The translations under genes and the position numbers were made by a program. From Hyphomicrobium sp. LHD-15 (lineage in GTDB: Bacteria > Pseudomonadota > Alphaproteobacteria > Rhizobiales > Hyphomicrobiaceae): DNA of 64,000 bases. Of the stretch, positions 1 to 9,735 are shown one piece after another. The DNA is taken from assembly GCF_031157355.1 (NCBI RefSeq), contig NZ_JAVIFT010000004.1, positions 248,001 through 312,000 of the forward strand. Direction: 5' to 3'. Under the pieces are notes generated by a model. It had not been told where the DNA came from. It did no database searches and saw only the letters and a list, made by a program, of their open reading frames with translations. Every line of letters starts with the position of its first letter. Within the stretch, counting starts at the first letter, position 1.

Positions 1-325
1 GCAAATCTCGCGCGCGATCTGCGACTGCGGCCCGCCGAGCGACGTTGGTGGAATATCAACCCCCGCCGCTACGTTCTCCACACTGTCCTCTACGCCGGTC
101 ATCGAACTGCCATTGGGGACTGACACCACTTTGCCCTCAAGTTGACCCAAACTCTCTACCCAATCATCGCTCTAGCGTCGTGCTTCTGTTCGGAAAACCG
201 TTGCACACTTTTCCGGAAGCACTTTTGTTCGAAGTTGTCGCGTCCTGACATCACGGACTATCCGCGCCACGCTCTCCGCATTACCTTGAACCTCGATCTC
301 ATGACCACGTGAGGCTTCAGCCCCC
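1..325. other. Gene-free left edge with upstream region of the Lon-like gene
   Basis: I see no convincing gene here. The short open frames lack a ribosome binding site or recognisable protein character. The stretch holds a palindromic repeat (180-222) and the leader of the gene starting at 326. A GTGAGG sequence about 10 bases before ATG 326 is a possible ribosome binding site. The first bases could be the tail of a gene that begins outside the window, but nothing identifies it. Confidence 0.4.
180..222. repeat. Palindromic intergenic element (RPE-like)
   Basis: Two nested inverted arms are visible: GTGCTTC (180-186) pairs with GAAGCAC (216-222), and CGGAAAA (191-197) pairs with TTTTCCG (209-215), around an 11-base loop. 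The same word set, GTGCTTCT...GAAAACCG, recurs at 16062-16200, near 17493 and near 44594. It therefore belongs to a dispersed repeat family of the kind common between genes in Rhizobiales/Hyphomicrobiales. Function is unknown; it could stabilise or terminate transcripts. Confidence 0.65.
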
Positions 326-2869
326 ATGTTCTTCAAGCGACTTTCCAAGTCCAAGTCGACCCCGTCGCCGGCACCAGCGGCAGACGAAACGGCGAAGCTC
401 GATACCGCCACGAGCGTCCCAGTCCCGGCCCTGCAGGCGAGCAACGGAGCTCAGGCGCTTGCAGCTGCGGACCTGCGCCGCACCGTCGACGGCAAATCGC
501 TCGGTTTCAAGACGACCGCCGATCTCAAGCCTGCAGCAGGGCTCATTGGCCAGGATCGCGCGCTCAAGGCGCTGGATTTCGGCCTAAGCATAAAAGCACG
601 TGATTTCAATATCTTCGTGCTGGGCCCGCCTGCCTGCGGAAAAAGCACGGCGGTGCGCGCCCACCTCGCCAAAGCTGCCGCTGCCTCGGAAACGCCTTCC
701 GATTGGATCTACGTCAACAACTTCTCCGATCCGCGCCGCCCCCGCGCCATCGCACTGCCGGCCGGCCGTGCCGCGGCGCTGAGCAAAGGCCTCGTTTCTG
801 CGCTTCGCGAGCTTGCGGCTGCGTTGCCGGTCGCCTTCGAAACCGAAGATTACAAAGCCCGGCGCAGCGCCATCGAGGAGGAGTTCCGCAATACGCGCGA
901 AGACGCGCTCGATGCGGTCTACGCGAAGGCCGCCCAGCAGAACATCGCCGTGCTGCGCACGCCGCTCGGCTTCGGCATGGCCCCCATGCACGACGGCAAG
1001 GTGGTCAAGTCGGAGGTCTTCAACCAGCTTCCGGAAACGATGCGGCGCGATGTCGAAAGCCGGATCAAGTTGCTCCAATCCGAACTCGAAACCATCCTCT
1101 CGGACGCGCCGAAGGCCGACAAGCGCCGGCGCACGCAGCTCGCGGCGCTTAACCAGGACGTCTCGCAGAACGCCATCGAGGACGCGCTCGACGAGCTCAG
1201 CGCAGCCTTCTCCGATCTTCCCGAAATTGCAGCCTTTCTCGCCGAGGCCGCGAGCGATCTCGCCGAGAACGCGGCGCACCTGATTGCGCAACCCGGCTCG
1301 CGCGCCGGTGCTCTTTCAGAAGATGCATTTTCACAGGACGGCCGCTTCCGCCGCTACCTGGTGAACGTGGTGGTCTCGCAAAAGGACGCCAAGGCCGGGG
1401 CTCCGGTTTCGGAAGCCCTCGATCCGACGGCCGCAAATCTTTGCGGGCACACGGAACACATCCAAACCGCGCAAGGCTCTCTCAGCGATTTCCTGCTCAT
1501 CCGGTCCGGAGCGCTGCATCGGGCGAACGGCGGCGCGCTGATGATCGACGCGCGCGACATCGTCAATTCGCCAACGGCCTGGAGCGCACTCAAGCGGGCG
1601 CTCAAGAGCGGCGAGATCAACATCGAAGCGGCGTCCGACGGACTAAACGGCGTGACACGCGCGGAGAGGATCGAGCCGGAACCGATCCCGCTCAATATCA
1701 AGGTCGTTCTGTTCGGCGAGCCCGATCTCTTCTACCGCCTGCACAAAGACGATCCCGGCTTCGCACAGCTGTTCAAGGTGCAGGCCGACTTCGACGAGAC
1801 GCTCGATCGCTCGAAGGACAACGACGCGGCTTACGCGCAGCTCATCGCATCGATTGTCGAGACGCATTCTTTGAAACCGATCGACGCTGCGGGCGTCGCG
1901 CGACTGCTCGAGGTTTCCTCGCGCATCGCCGAGGACAGCGACAAACTTTCGATCGAAGTGGGTCCGATCGCCGACATCGTACGGGAAGCCGACTACTGGT
2001 CCGATGGCGAGACCCGCAAGACTACGACCGCCGACGACATCGTGCGCGCGCTCGAAGAGCGCACGCGGCGCGCAAATCGTATCCGCGACGACGTTCTCGA
2101 ATCCGTCGAGCGCGGCATCGTTCTGATCGAAACGAAGGGCACAAAGGTCGGGCAGATCAACGGGCTTTCGCTGGTTCAGAAGGCCGGTTTCAATTTCGGG
2201 CGACCGGCACGCATCACCGCTCGCGTGCATCTCGGCCAAGGCCGCGTCACCGACATCGAGCGCGAGGTCAACCTCGGCGGTCCCGTGCACTCGAAAGGCG
2301 TGATGATCCTGTGGGGCTATCTCGCCGGACGCTTCGCACAGGACGTTCCGCTCGCGCTCGCCGCCTCGCTGGTTTTCGAGCAGTCCTATGGGGCCGTCGA
2401 TGGCGACAGCGCTTCGTCCGCAGAATTGCTCGCACTGCTTTCGGCCCTTGCCGACACGCCGCTCCGCCAGGATCTGGCGGTGACGGGCTCCATCAATCAG
2501 CTCGGCGAACTGCAGGCCGTGGGCGGCATCAACGAGAAGATCGAAGGCTTCTACGACATCTGCGCGTCGCGCGGCATTACCGGCACGCAAGGCGTCGTCA
2601 TTCCCCGCGCCAATCGCCAGCACCTGATGCTGCGCGAGGATGTCGTGAAGGCGGTGAAGGATGGGCGCTTCGCCATCTATGCCGTGAAAACCATCGACGA
2701 GGCGCTGACGCTCGTCACCGGTCTCGAAGCCGGCGACAGGGGGGCCGACGGGCGCTTTCCGGCTGAGACTGTCAACGGGCGGATCGAGGCGCGCCTGCGC
2801 AGCTTCGCCGAACGGGCGCGTTCGTTCTCGCTCGGCAAGGACGGGGCTGCGGCAGGAAGCGCCACATGA
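326..2869 (+). CDS. Lon-like ATP-dependent protease (AAA + S16 peptidase)
   Basis: An 847-residue protein with the layout of the Lon-like (AAA_32/LonB-type) proteases rather than classical LonA. It has no LonA N-terminal substrate domain. The Walker A motif GPPACGKST lies at residues 100-108. A long helical insertion covers about 170-330, and the S16 protease domain lies at about 600-800. The catalytic dyad is visible as Ser695 in GDSAS and Lys738 in INEKIEG, 43 residues apart as in Lon. It should degrade damaged or regulatory proteins in the cytoplasm using ATP. Its stop overlaps the start of the next gene in an ATGA, so the two are translationally coupled. The start at 326 follows a weak GAGG. 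Substrates cannot be inferred. Confidence 0.9.
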   Translation: MFFKRLSKSKSTPSPAPAADETAKLDTATSVPVPALQASNGAQALAAADLRRTVDGKSLGFKTTADLKPAAGLIGQDRALKALDFGLSIKARDFNIFVLGPPACGKSTAVRAHLAKAAAASETPSDWIYVNNFSDPRRPRAIALPAGRAAALSKGLVSALRELAAALPVAFETEDYKARRSAIEEEFRNTREDALDAVYAKAAQQNIAVLRTPLGFGMAPMHDGKVVKSEVFNQLPETMRRDVESRIKLLQSELETILSDAPKADKRRRTQLAALNQDVSQNAIEDALDELSAAFSDLPEIAAFLAEAASDLAENAAHLIAQPGSRAGALSEDAFSQDGRFRRYLVNVVVSQKDAKAGAPVSEALDPTAANLCGHTEHIQTAQGSLSDFLLIRSGALHRANGGALMIDARDIVNSPTAWSALKRALKSGEINIEAASDGLNGVTRAERIEPEPIPLNIKVVLFGEPDLFYRLHKDDPGFAQLFKVQADFDETLDRSKDNDAAYAQLIASIVETHSLKPIDAAGVARLLEVSSRIAEDSDKLSIEVGPIADIVREADYWSDGETRKTTTADDIVRALEERTRRANRIRDDVLESVERGIVLIETKGTKVGQINGLSLVQKAGFNFGRPARITARVHLGQGRVTDIEREVNLGGPVHSKGVMILWGYLAGRFAQDVPLALAASLVFEQSYGAVDGDSASSAELLALLSALADTPLRQDLAVTGSINQLGELQAVGGINEKIEGFYDICASRGITGTQGVVIPRANRQHLMLREDVVKAVKDGRFAIYAVKTIDEALTLVTGLEAGDRGADGRFPAETVNGRIEARLRSFAERARSFSLGKDGAAAGSAT

Positions 2870-3732
2870 TCATGCATGTCGCGCAAGCGGACGAGCAGCG
2901 CGGGCGCGTCGTACTTTGGCTTGGCGCTTCGGGCGAGCCGCAGGAGGTCGCGGTCGATGCCGCCGTCTGCCTCGCGCAGGCCTTCCAATCTGAAATCGAA
3001 AGCCTGTTCATCGAGGATCGCCAGCTGTTCGATCTCGCCGAGCTGCCGTTCGCCCGAGAAATCTCGCTCTCGGGCCGGAGCACGCGCGCTATGAGCGCCA
3101 ACGCGCTCGCCCAGGACATGCAATCGCATGCATCCGCGCTACACCGGCGGGTGCTGGCGCGCGCCCGCGCGGCTGACGTGAAAGCGAAGGCGCGGGTGAT
3201 CCGCGAAGAGCCGGTCCGTGCGCTGGCGCAGGCGTGCGCCGAGAACGGCCCGTGGAACGTGGTCACGGTCGGTACGCCGCTTACGCGCGGCACGGAAGCC
3301 GGCCTCGCCGACCTCTTCCATTCCGTGATCGCGACAACCGGCGTCGTCGTCACCGGCCCCAGGGCGCGGCGCACGCAAGGCCCGGTGATTGCCGTTGTTG
3401 AGGAACTCGAGCGCGTGGTTCCGATGATGCGGGCGGCGGAGCGGATTGCGTCTGCCACCGGCGGGGAAACGCAACTGTGGCTGCTGGAGCAGGACCAGGA
3501 CCGGCAGGACTGGATCGAGGGGCAGATCCGGCTTGCGCTCGGCTCCCATTCCGGCGTCAAGTTTCAAGTCATCGACATGATGCTCAACAAGCGGCAGGAC
3601 GTGGCGCGCATGATCCGCCGCGAAGGGGCGGGTTTCGTCATCGCCCGTTTCGGCGGTCTACTTGCGCCGGACGAGGTTGACGTCATCCAGATCGCCGAGA
3701 CGATCGAAGGGCCGCTGTTCCTCGTACGCTGA
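2866..3732 (+). CDS. Universal-stress-like hypothetical protein
   Basis: A 288-residue cytoplasmic protein without signal or membrane segments. The N-terminal half has features of a divergent universal stress protein/nucleotide-binding alpha-beta fold: an early hydrophobic strand, ACAENGPWNVVTVGTPLTRG near residues 125-145, and a following ATTGVVVTG strand. The second half resembles a second, more degenerate alpha-beta domain. The classic G-2x-G-9x-G(S/T) ATP motif is not clear, so the family call is tentative. The start ATG overlaps the stop of the Lon-like protease gene by four bases, which argues for co-translation and a shared role in stress or proteolysis. No other function can be read. 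Confidence 0.6.
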   Translation: MIMHVAQADEQRGRVVLWLGASGEPQEVAVDAAVCLAQAFQSEIESLFIEDRQLFDLAELPFAREISLSGRSTRAMSANALAQDMQSHASALHRRVLARARAADVKAKARVIREEPVRALAQACAENGPWNVVTVGTPLTRGTEAGLADLFHSVIATTGVVVTGPRARRTQGPVIAVVEELERVVPMMRAAERIASATGGETQLWLLEQDQDRQDWIEGQIRLALGSHSGVKFQVIDMMLNKRQDVARMIRREGAGFVIARFGGLLAPDEVDVIQIAETIEGPLFLVR

Positions 3733-3829
3733 TTTTACCTGCGGCAGATGCACGACAGGGCTTGCTCTCGCGCTCACAAATCCTTAGCTCGGCTCGACAC
3801 CGTATCGTTGGTGGGAGGAGCTTGAACGC

Positions 3830-4717
3830 ATGCCGGAGCTGCCCGAGGTCGAAACCGTCCGATTGGGGCTCGAGCCGGTGCTGCTCGGCGGCACGTTCGC
3901 GAGCGTTTCGACCAACCGCGCCGATCTCCGCTTTCCGTTTCCCGAGAACTTCACGCGGCGACTTTCGGGGGCGCGGGTGGACCGCCTCGTGCGCCGCGCC
4001 AAGTATCTGATCGCGCACCTTTCAACCGGCGAAGCGCTCGTCATGCACCTCGGCATGACCGGCCGTTTCCATGTGCAGGGGAAGGCTTCGGAGAAACCGC
4101 TGCTGCTCGGCGAATACGAGCTGTCGGTCGCAGCCGGCGAGAAGCACATGCATGCGGTGTTTGACATGGCCGATGGCGGGCGCGTCGCGTACTTCGACCC
4201 GCGCCGGTTCGGCTACATGCTGCTGATACCCGAGACCGAACTGGCTGCCCATCCGCTGATGCGTGGGCTCGGCGTCGAACCGCTGACGGACGACCTCGAT
4301 CCGTCCTATCTCGCCCAGCGCGCGGCCGGGCGCAAAACCGATCTCAAGGCTTTCCTGCTCGATCAACGCATCATCGCCGGCCTCGGCAACATCTATGTGT
4401 GCGAAGCACTGTTCCGCGCCGGGCTCAAGCCGTCGCGGCGCGCGAGCGTTCTTGCCGATCGCGCGGGCCGCTCGACCCCACAGGCGGAACGGCTTGTCAC
4501 CGAAATCAAAGCCGTTCTGCGCGCGGCGATCCAGGCCGGTGGATCGACGCTCAAGGACTACCGGCACGCCGATGGCGCGACCGGCAGCTTTCAGACGTCG
4601 TTCCAGGTGTACGGCCGCGAAGGCGAGCCTTGCGTGACGCCCGGTTGTCGGGGCACTGTGCAACGCAGCATACAAGCCGGACGGTCGAGCTTCTTCTGCC
4701 CGTCGTGCCAACGCTAG
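3830..4717 (+). CDS. mutM: Formamidopyrimidine-DNA glycosylase
   Basis: A 295-residue base-excision repair enzyme that removes 8-oxoguanine and formamidopyrimidines and then nicks the abasic site. The N-terminus MPELPEVE supplies the catalytic Pro2 and Glu3, which fixes the start. The helix-two-turn-helix segment includes [16 protein letters not shown] near residue 180. The C-terminal zinc finger shows the expected cysteines in CVTPGC and [10 protein letters not shown]-rich GGTGGGAGGAG lies just upstream of the ATG as ribosome binding site. The enoyl-CoA hydratase gene follows after 26 bases on the same strand, so they may be cotranscribed. In Fpg, GlyNxY in the H2TH motif and the zinc finger are diagnostic, so I am confident. 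Confidence 0.97.
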   Translation: MPELPEVETVRLGLEPVLLGGTFASVSTNRADLRFPFPENFTRRLSGARVDRLVRRAKYLIAHLSTGEALVMHLGMTGRFHVQGKASEKPLLLGEYELSVAAGEKHMHAVFDMADGGRVAYFDPRRFGYMLLIPETELAAHPLMRGLGVEPLTDDLDPSYLAQRAAGRKTDLKAFLLDQRIIAGLGNIYVCEALFRAGLKPSRRASVLADRAGRSTPQAERLVTEIKAVLRAAIQAGGSTLKDYRHADGATGSFQTSFQVYGREGEPCVTPGCRGTVQRSIQAGRSSFFCPSCQR

Positions 4718-4743
4718 AGGCAATCCACGAAAGGGCGTGCGCC

Positions 4744-5517
4744 ATGGCCTTCGAGACGATCCTCACGGAAACCCGCGGACGTGTCGGCCTGATCACGCTC
4801 AATCGGCCCGCCCAGCTCAACGCACTCAACGACCAGCTCATCACCGAATTGAACCAGGCCCTCGATGGGTTCGAGGCGGACGAGGGCATCGGCGCGATCG
4901 TCGTGACCGGATCGGAAAAGGCTTTCGCGGCGGGCGCCGACATCAAGGAAATGCAGGCCAAGACCTACATCGAGGCCTACAAATCCGACTTCATCGCCAG
5001 CTGGGAGCGCATCACGCGCTGTCGTAAGCCGGTGATCGCGGCGGTGGCGGGTTTCGCACTCGGCGGCGGATGCGAGCTTGCGATGAGCTGCGACCTGATC
5101 ATCGCGGCCGACACGGCCAAGTTCGGCCAACCGGAAATCAAGCTCGGGATCATGCCGGGCGCGGGCGGTACGCAACGCCTGATCCGGGCCGTCGGGAAAT
5201 CGAAGGCGATGGAGCTGTGCCTGACCGGACGCCTGATGGATGCGGGAGAGGCCGAACGCGCCGGGCTCGTCGCGCGGATCGTGCCGCCCGCCGACCTTCT
5301 CGCAGACGCCCTCAAGACCGCCGAGACGATCGCCGCCAACTCGCTCACCGCCACCATGATGACCAAGGATTGCGTGAACCGCGCCTACGAGACGACGCTT
5401 GCGGAAGGCATCCGCTACGAGCGGCGCACGTTTCATGCGCTGTTCGCGACCCACGATCAAAAGGAGGGGATGGCGGCCTTCGTGGAAAAGCGAAAGGCGC
5501 AGTTCAAGAACGAATGA
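4744..5517 (+). CDS. Enoyl-CoA hydratase (crotonase family)
   Basis: A 257-residue crotonase-fold enzyme expected to hydrate 2-enoyl-CoA to 3-hydroxyacyl-CoA in fatty acid or amino acid breakdown. Visible family motifs are the oxyanion-hole segment [10 protein letters not shown], the helix segment [15 protein letters not shown] carrying the first catalytic glutamate, and [19 protein letters not shown] with the second. Length matches short-chain enoyl-CoA hydratases such as FadB1x/EchA8. The frame stays open upstream into mutM, but ATG 4744 starts the conserved domain and lies after an AAAGGG. Its last 14 bases overlap the end of a convergent membrane-protein gene. Substrate chain length cannot be told from sequence alone. 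Confidence 0.92.
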   Translation: MAFETILTETRGRVGLITLNRPAQLNALNDQLITELNQALDGFEADEGIGAIVVTGSEKAFAAGADIKEMQAKTYIEAYKSDFIASWERITRCRKPVIAAVAGFALGGGCELAMSCDLIIAADTAKFGQPEIKLGIMPGAGGTQRLIRAVGKSKAMELCLTGRLMDAGEAERAGLVARIVPPADLLADALKTAETIAANSLTATMMTKDCVNRAYETTLAEGIRYERRTFHALFATHDQKEGMAAFVEKRKAQFKNE

Positions 5518-6148
5518 GCCGCGTCTGCGTCACCGTCGAGATCACGCAGAGCACGACGATCGCGATGCCGCCCCAGAGGAACACCTCGTTGGCCGCCCAG
5601 TCGCCCTTGGTCGTGTCGAGCTTGCCGCCGCCGATGAGATAAACGAGGCCGCCCGCCGCGGCGAGGCCATGGGTGGCCGTGAGATAAAGCGGAGGGATCG
5701 CCAGATTTCTCGCCCGGCCGAGACGATAGCCATAGATGCCGAGGCCGGCGGCGAAGAGTGCGGCGCCTGATCCGTACTGGAAGGCGTGGCGCCACCAGAC
5801 ATCAGACAGCGAATAGACGGCGAACAGCGCGGAGGCGCCCCAGGCGTAGACGAGCGCGGCCAGCCACACGTTGCAGCGGAGCGCTTCCTTTATGGTCGCG
5901 GATCCTTCCTGCGCCGTCGTCGCGGGCCGAGCGGTGCGCGACCACAGCGGTGAGTTGATGCCAAGGCCGGTGCCGATGACCAGGGCGACCAAGAGGCCGG
6001 CCGACAGCGACGGCAGGAACTGGTCCCCGCGTCCGGCGCCAAGCACCATCAGGGTTATGCTCAGGGCAGACGCCAGCAGCAGCCACGGAAGAAGTGGCCG
6101 CAACGAAATTCCTGGCGCGTATCCGCCGCCTTGTTGGTGGATGCTCAT
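5504..6148 (-). CDS. Membrane protein, paralogue of its upstream neighbour
   Basis: A 214-residue protein with about six hydrophobic segments, unknown function. ATG 6148 (MSIHQQGG) is preferred over an in-frame TTG at 6187 that would overlap the upstream gene. The segment [21 protein letters not shown] and the C-terminal [12 protein letters not shown] closely parallel LIWLWGAAALVLVYVF and DWAGNGIFVFGA in the gene just upstream, so the two look like an ancient tandem duplication. Only 13 bases separate them, implying one transcript. The end overlaps the convergent enoyl-CoA hydratase. The aromatic and Trp-rich helices suggest an integral inner-membrane protein; no cofactor ligand pattern is evident. 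Confidence 0.7.
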   Translation of the reverse strand: MSIHQQGGGYAPGISLRPLLPWLLLASALSITLMVLGAGRGDQFLPSLSAGLLVALVIGTGLGINSPLWSRTARPATTAQEGSATIKEALRCNVWLAALVYAWGASALFAVYSLSDVWWRHAFQYGSGAALFAAGLGIYGYRLGRARNLAIPPLYLTATHGLAAAGGLVYLIGGGKLDTTKGDWAANEVFLWGGIAIVVLCVISTVTQTRLIRS

Positions 6149-6161
6149 GCGAGCTTCTTGA

Positions 6162-6755
6162 CTAGGAGGAATTCTTGTTTCCGTCAATCAAAGCGTGTGC
6201 GGAAACAATCGCCAACGCAAGAGCGCCAAACACAAAAATTCCGTTCCCGGCCCAGTCGGCGTCGACCGGATAGAGAACTTCCTTGTCCGGATCGATGGCG
6301 AGACCCGCCAGCGTGGCGATCATGCCGACCAATTGTCCGATGGCGAGATAGCGGCCGAGCCGCAGCATCGTGGCGTCCTCGCGGCTAGCGGCAGCATCCT
6401 TCGCGAGCAACGCGGAGAAGCCAAGAGCCAGCACGCCGGCGCCTGCAAACGCCGCCGAGAAATGCGGCCATTCGCGCCACGACAGCACGAATACGTACAC
6501 GAGCACCAAGGCTGCCGCGCCCCAAAGCCAGATCAGCCCCATGTAGCGGGCGGTCACGCTTTCGATTTTGCTGCGCGACGCGCCGGCGCGCCCGAGCGAC
6601 CGGCGTTCGGAGATGGCGACAGCGACGAGCAGCAGGTTCACGAACGCGGCAGACGCGAGAAGGGCCAAAGGCTCCTGGGTTCCGGCGGCGTAGTACACGC
6701 CCGCAAGGCCGAGCCCGAAGATCAGGACCCAGGCGACGATCGAATTTAGAGTCAT
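6162..6755 (-). CDS. Membrane protein, first of a tandem paralogous pair
   Basis: A 197-residue integral membrane protein of unknown function with about six predicted helices. Helix 1 starts right after the initiator (TLNSIVAWVLIFGLGLAGVYYAA). Two ATGs are possible, 6764 and 6755; I prefer 6755 because GGGGAGGA sits about nine bases upstream of it. It is followed after 13 bases by its paralogue. The pair shares the motif LxWLWGAxAL-VY in the middle and DWAxNxxFxxGA near the C-terminus. It lies between argF and the enoyl-CoA hydratase gene, which says nothing clear about function. Confidence 0.7.
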   Translation of the reverse strand: MTLNSIVAWVLIFGLGLAGVYYAAGTQEPLALLASAAFVNLLLVAVAISERRSLGRAGASRSKIESVTARYMGLIWLWGAAALVLVYVFVLSWREWPHFSAAFAGAGVLALGFSALLAKDAAASREDATMLRLGRYLAIGQLVGMIATLAGLAIDPDKEVLYPVDADWAGNGIFVFGALALAIVSAHALIDGNKNSS

Positions 6756-6868
6756 TCCACGCATTCCTCCCCATCCGTCCCGCGAGGTGCTCTTACAGCA
6801 CCTTTTCGGGAAGCTGGGAAGAATGGCCGATCCCTTCGGGGGGCAACCTCTTGCGACAGGCCCGGCGC

Positions 6869-7804
6869 TTAGACGGCGCCGAGGCTCCAGGCGAGAATGG
6901 CCTTCTGGGCGTGCAGGCGGTTTTCAGCCTCGTCGAACACGACGGACTGCGGGCCTTCGAGCACGTCTTCGGTCACCTCGTGGCCCCGGTAGGCCGGCAG
7001 GCAGTGCATGAAGATGGCGTCCTTGTCGGCTTTCGCCATCAGCGCCGCATCGACCGCGTACGGCTTCAGAAGCTGCTTTCTACGTGCCGCGTCGGTCTGG
7101 CCCATCGAAACCCAGGTGTCGGTCACGATGCAATCGACACCACGGACGGCCTTTACCGGATCGGTCATGATGGTGACCTGGGCCTTCTCGCGGCGGACCC
7201 AATCGACCACGTCGTCGGTCGGACGCAGAGCTTCCGGGCAGGCGACACGCAGCTCGAAATTGAACTTGGCGGCGGCGTGCATCCAGGACGCGGCGACGTT
7301 GTTGCCGTCTCCGACCCAGGCGACCTTGCGGCCCTTGATCGATCCCAGCCGCTCCTCGAAGGTCATGATGTCGGCCATGATCTGGCAGGGGTGCGACTTG
7401 TCGGTCAGGCCGTTGATCACCGGCACGCTGGCGTGCTTGGCGAGATCCAGGAGGGTCTCGTGGCTGTTGGCGCGGATCATGATGACGTCGGCGTAGCGCG
7501 AGAGCACGCGCGCGGTGTCGGCGATGCTTTCGCCGCGGCCGAGCTGCAGATCGTTCTGGTTCAACATGATGGTCTGGCCGCCGAGCTGACGCATGCCGAC
7601 ATCGAACGAAACGCGCGTGCGCGTCGACGGCTTCTCGAAGATGAGAACCAGCACGTCGTCCTCGATGCCCTTGGGCCTGAGCTTCGCGGGCACACGCTTG
7701 CCCGCCGCCTTCATGGCATGGGCAGCATCGATGATGCGGCGCAGCGTCTTGCCGTCGATCTCGTCGAGATCCAGGAAATGTCGAATAGCGGGTGCTTTGG
7801 CCAT
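6869..7804 (-). CDS. argF: Ornithine carbamoyltransferase
   Basis: A 311-residue cytosolic enzyme that transfers the carbamoyl group from carbamoyl phosphate to ornithine, giving citrulline in arginine synthesis. The carbamoyl-phosphate motif STRTR appears in [14 protein letters not shown] in [10 protein letters not shown] and the ornithine/catalytic HCLPA in MHCLPAYRG. Length fits anabolic OTCases. It lies 35 bases downstream of argD on the same strand, so the two arginine genes form an operon. The start ATG ([10 protein letters not shown]) precedes the conserved FLDLDEI block as usual in alphaproteobacteria. Confidence 0.97.
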   Translation of the reverse strand: MAKAPAIRHFLDLDEIDGKTLRRIIDAAHAMKAAGKRVPAKLRPKGIEDDVLVLIFEKPSTRTRVSFDVGMRQLGGQTIMLNQNDLQLGRGESIADTARVLSRYADVIMIRANSHETLLDLAKHASVPVINGLTDKSHPCQIMADIMTFEERLGSIKGRKVAWVGDGNNVAASWMHAAAKFNFELRVACPEALRPTDDVVDWVRREKAQVTIMTDPVKAVRGVDCIVTDTWVSMGQTDAARRKQLLKPYAVDAALMAKADKDAIFMHCLPAYRGHEVTEDVLEGPQSVVFDEAENRLHAQKAILAWSLGAV

Positions 7805-7839
7805 GGCGCGTGGGCCGGCTCCAGATCCGGGGTTTATTT

Positions 7840-9084
7840 TCAGGTTATCGATTTCGAGAGGTGGCTCAGCGCGCGGGCCAGGCGATCGACGCCTTCGCTG
7901 ATCTCGTGATCCGCGACGGTGAGGGGCGGGAGCACGCGCACGACGTTGTCGCCCGCGCCCACGACCAGAAGCCGCTCAGCGAGCGCTGCCGCGACGACCT
8001 CAGCCGGCGCGACCGAGACCTTGATGCCGGTCAGGAGGCCCTGGCCGCGCACTTCGGTAACGAGAGACGGGAACTGATCCTGGATGCGCGCGAGGCTCTG
8101 GCGCAAACGGAGCGCCTTTTGCTGCACGCTTTCGAGGAAATCCGGCTCCAGAACGACGTCGAGAACCGCACTGCCGACCGCGGTGGCCAGCGGATTACCG
8201 CCGAACGTGGACCCGTGCGTCCCGGGCGTGAGGCCCACCGCCGCGCGCTCGGTCGCGAGCACCGCTCCGAGGGGAAACCCGCCGCCGATGCCTTTGGCGA
8301 CAGCCATGATGTCAGGCGTGATGCCGGCCCACTCGTGCGAGAACAGCTTGCCGGACCGGCCGACACCCGTCTGCACCTCGTCGAGGACGAGCAGGATGCC
8401 GGCTTCATCGCAAATCTCGCGTAGGCCGCGCAGGTAGTCGGCGGAACCGACATGGACGCCGCCTTCACCCTGGACCGGCTCCACCATGACGGCGGCCGTC
8501 TCGGGGCCGATTGCGGCGCGAACCGCCGCAAGATCGCCGAACGGGACATGATCGAAGCCCGGGGCTTCCGGGCCAAACCCTTCGAGGTATTTGGGATTTC
8601 CGGCTGCAGCGAGGGCCGTCAGGGTGCGCCCATGGAAGGCGCCTTCGGCGGTGATGATGCGCCAGCGCTCAGGGCTGCCGGATACGAAATGATAGCGCCG
8701 CGCAGCCTTGATGGCGCCCTCGCAGGCTTCGGCGCCGGAATTGCAGAAGAAAACCTTATCGGCAAACGTCGCCTCAACCAGGCGCTCGGCCAGCTTTTCC
8801 TGGCCGGCGACGCGATAGAGGTTAGAGGTGTGCCAGAGATTGCCCGCCTGCTCGGTCAGCGCCGCGACGAGGCGCGGGTGCGCGTGGCCCAGCGCATTGA
8901 CGGCAACGCCGGAGCCGAAGTCCAGATAACGCTCGCCGTTTTCGGTTTCAAGCCAAGCGCCTTCGCCGCGGGCGAATACGATATTCTGGCGCGCGTAGGT
9001 GCCCATGACCGCAGGTGACGGGCCCGTCGAAGGACCCGCGTTTTTAGCGGTCGAGGATGTGAGGGGTTTGGACATCTCGCCCAT
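7840..9084 (-). CDS. argD: Acetylornithine aminotransferase
   Basis: A 414-residue class III PLP aminotransferase converting N-acetylglutamate semialdehyde to N-acetylornithine; it may also act in lysine synthesis as succinyl-DAP aminotransferase. The visible features are the phosphate-binding [17 protein letters not shown], the [17 protein letters not shown] segment with the PLP Asp, the Schiff-base lysine in [15 protein letters not shown], and the [13 protein letters not shown] motif. The start at 9084 follows GGGGAG; it gives about 25 extra N-terminal residues before [11 protein letters not shown], so a later ATG at 9006 is possible. It is first in an argD-argF operon and is transcribed away from gcrA. 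Confidence 0.95.
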   Translation of the reverse strand: MGEMSKPLTSSTAKNAGPSTGPSPAVMGTYARQNIVFARGEGAWLETENGERYLDFGSGVAVNALGHAHPRLVAALTEQAGNLWHTSNLYRVAGQEKLAERLVEATFADKVFFCNSGAEACEGAIKAARRYHFVSGSPERWRIITAEGAFHGRTLTALAAAGNPKYLEGFGPEAPGFDHVPFGDLAAVRAAIGPETAAVMVEPVQGEGGVHVGSADYLRGLREICDEAGILLVLDEVQTGVGRSGKLFSHEWAGITPDIMAVAKGIGGGFPLGAVLATERAAVGLTPGTHGSTFGGNPLATAVGSAVLDVVLEPDFLESVQQKALRLRQSLARIQDQFPSLVTEVRGQGLLTGIKVSVAPAEVVAAALAERLLVVGAGDNVVRVLPPLTVADHEISEGVDRLARALSHLSKSIT

Positions 9085-9735
9085 CCCGCTCCCCCAAAAT
9101 GACGAAAGCCGCCCTCCCGGCGGCCACGCGAAGCAGGCGTGATACGCGCATGAGGCCCTAAAGTCAACGGACGGCCTCCAGAACGGGCCTATAGAGCAGA
9201 GGCTTGGCGCGGCGGGTGAAGCGATCGGGCAATTCCAGCGCGCTTCTTCACATGCTTATCTGCGTTCAACACGAACGCATCCGCTAATAATATCGGGGAA
9301 AGGCGCCCGGACGCCCAGCTTTCGGGGGGCCGCGACTCAATCTGTGGCGAGCGGGCAACTTGTCCCGTGTCAACGCCCCTGATCTTGAAGGGCCTGCTTG
9401 TACAAGAAAATCAAGTTATTGTAGGTTAACGGGATCCAGACACGACATCTCGCGTTGTATTGCGGTTGTCTCGTGTTGCCGGTCTCCAGTTTTTCCTGGC
9501 CGGTATGTCTGGTCTGCGTTCGGGCCTTGTATGTGCGCGGCTCTCGCCCCGCTGGCCTGCTCTAGTTCCTGCGTCATCTTCAGTTCGCGTTGCGAGCAGT
9601 CGTGGTTCTGCTCACGTTTGGCGTGTGTGCGCTCTTCGCACCCTGCCGTCCGTGCTCAGCCGCCGCCTCTTTTCTCGCGCGCCTGCTTGTCTGGGTCTTT
9701 GGCCCGGAAAGCTTATGCTTTGAGGAGCACCGACT
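9085..9735 (+). promoter_or_regulatory. argD/gcrA intergenic region with a long A-poor gcrA leader
   Basis: A 651-base gap between divergent genes without a convincing coding frame. It carries the argD promoter side and a long gcrA leader. A possible gcrA promoter is TTGTAC at 9398-9403 with a weak -10 near 9422-9427; this is a guess. GTTAAC (9425-9430), a CtrA half-site-like word, and a GANTC methylation site at 9334-9338 lie nearby. In Caulobacter gcrA is controlled by CtrA and DnaA, so such sites would make sense here. From 9451 to 9700 the plus strand has only 12 adenines by my count, a striking bias. AGGAG at 9723-9727 serves as gcrA ribosome binding site. Confidence 0.5.
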
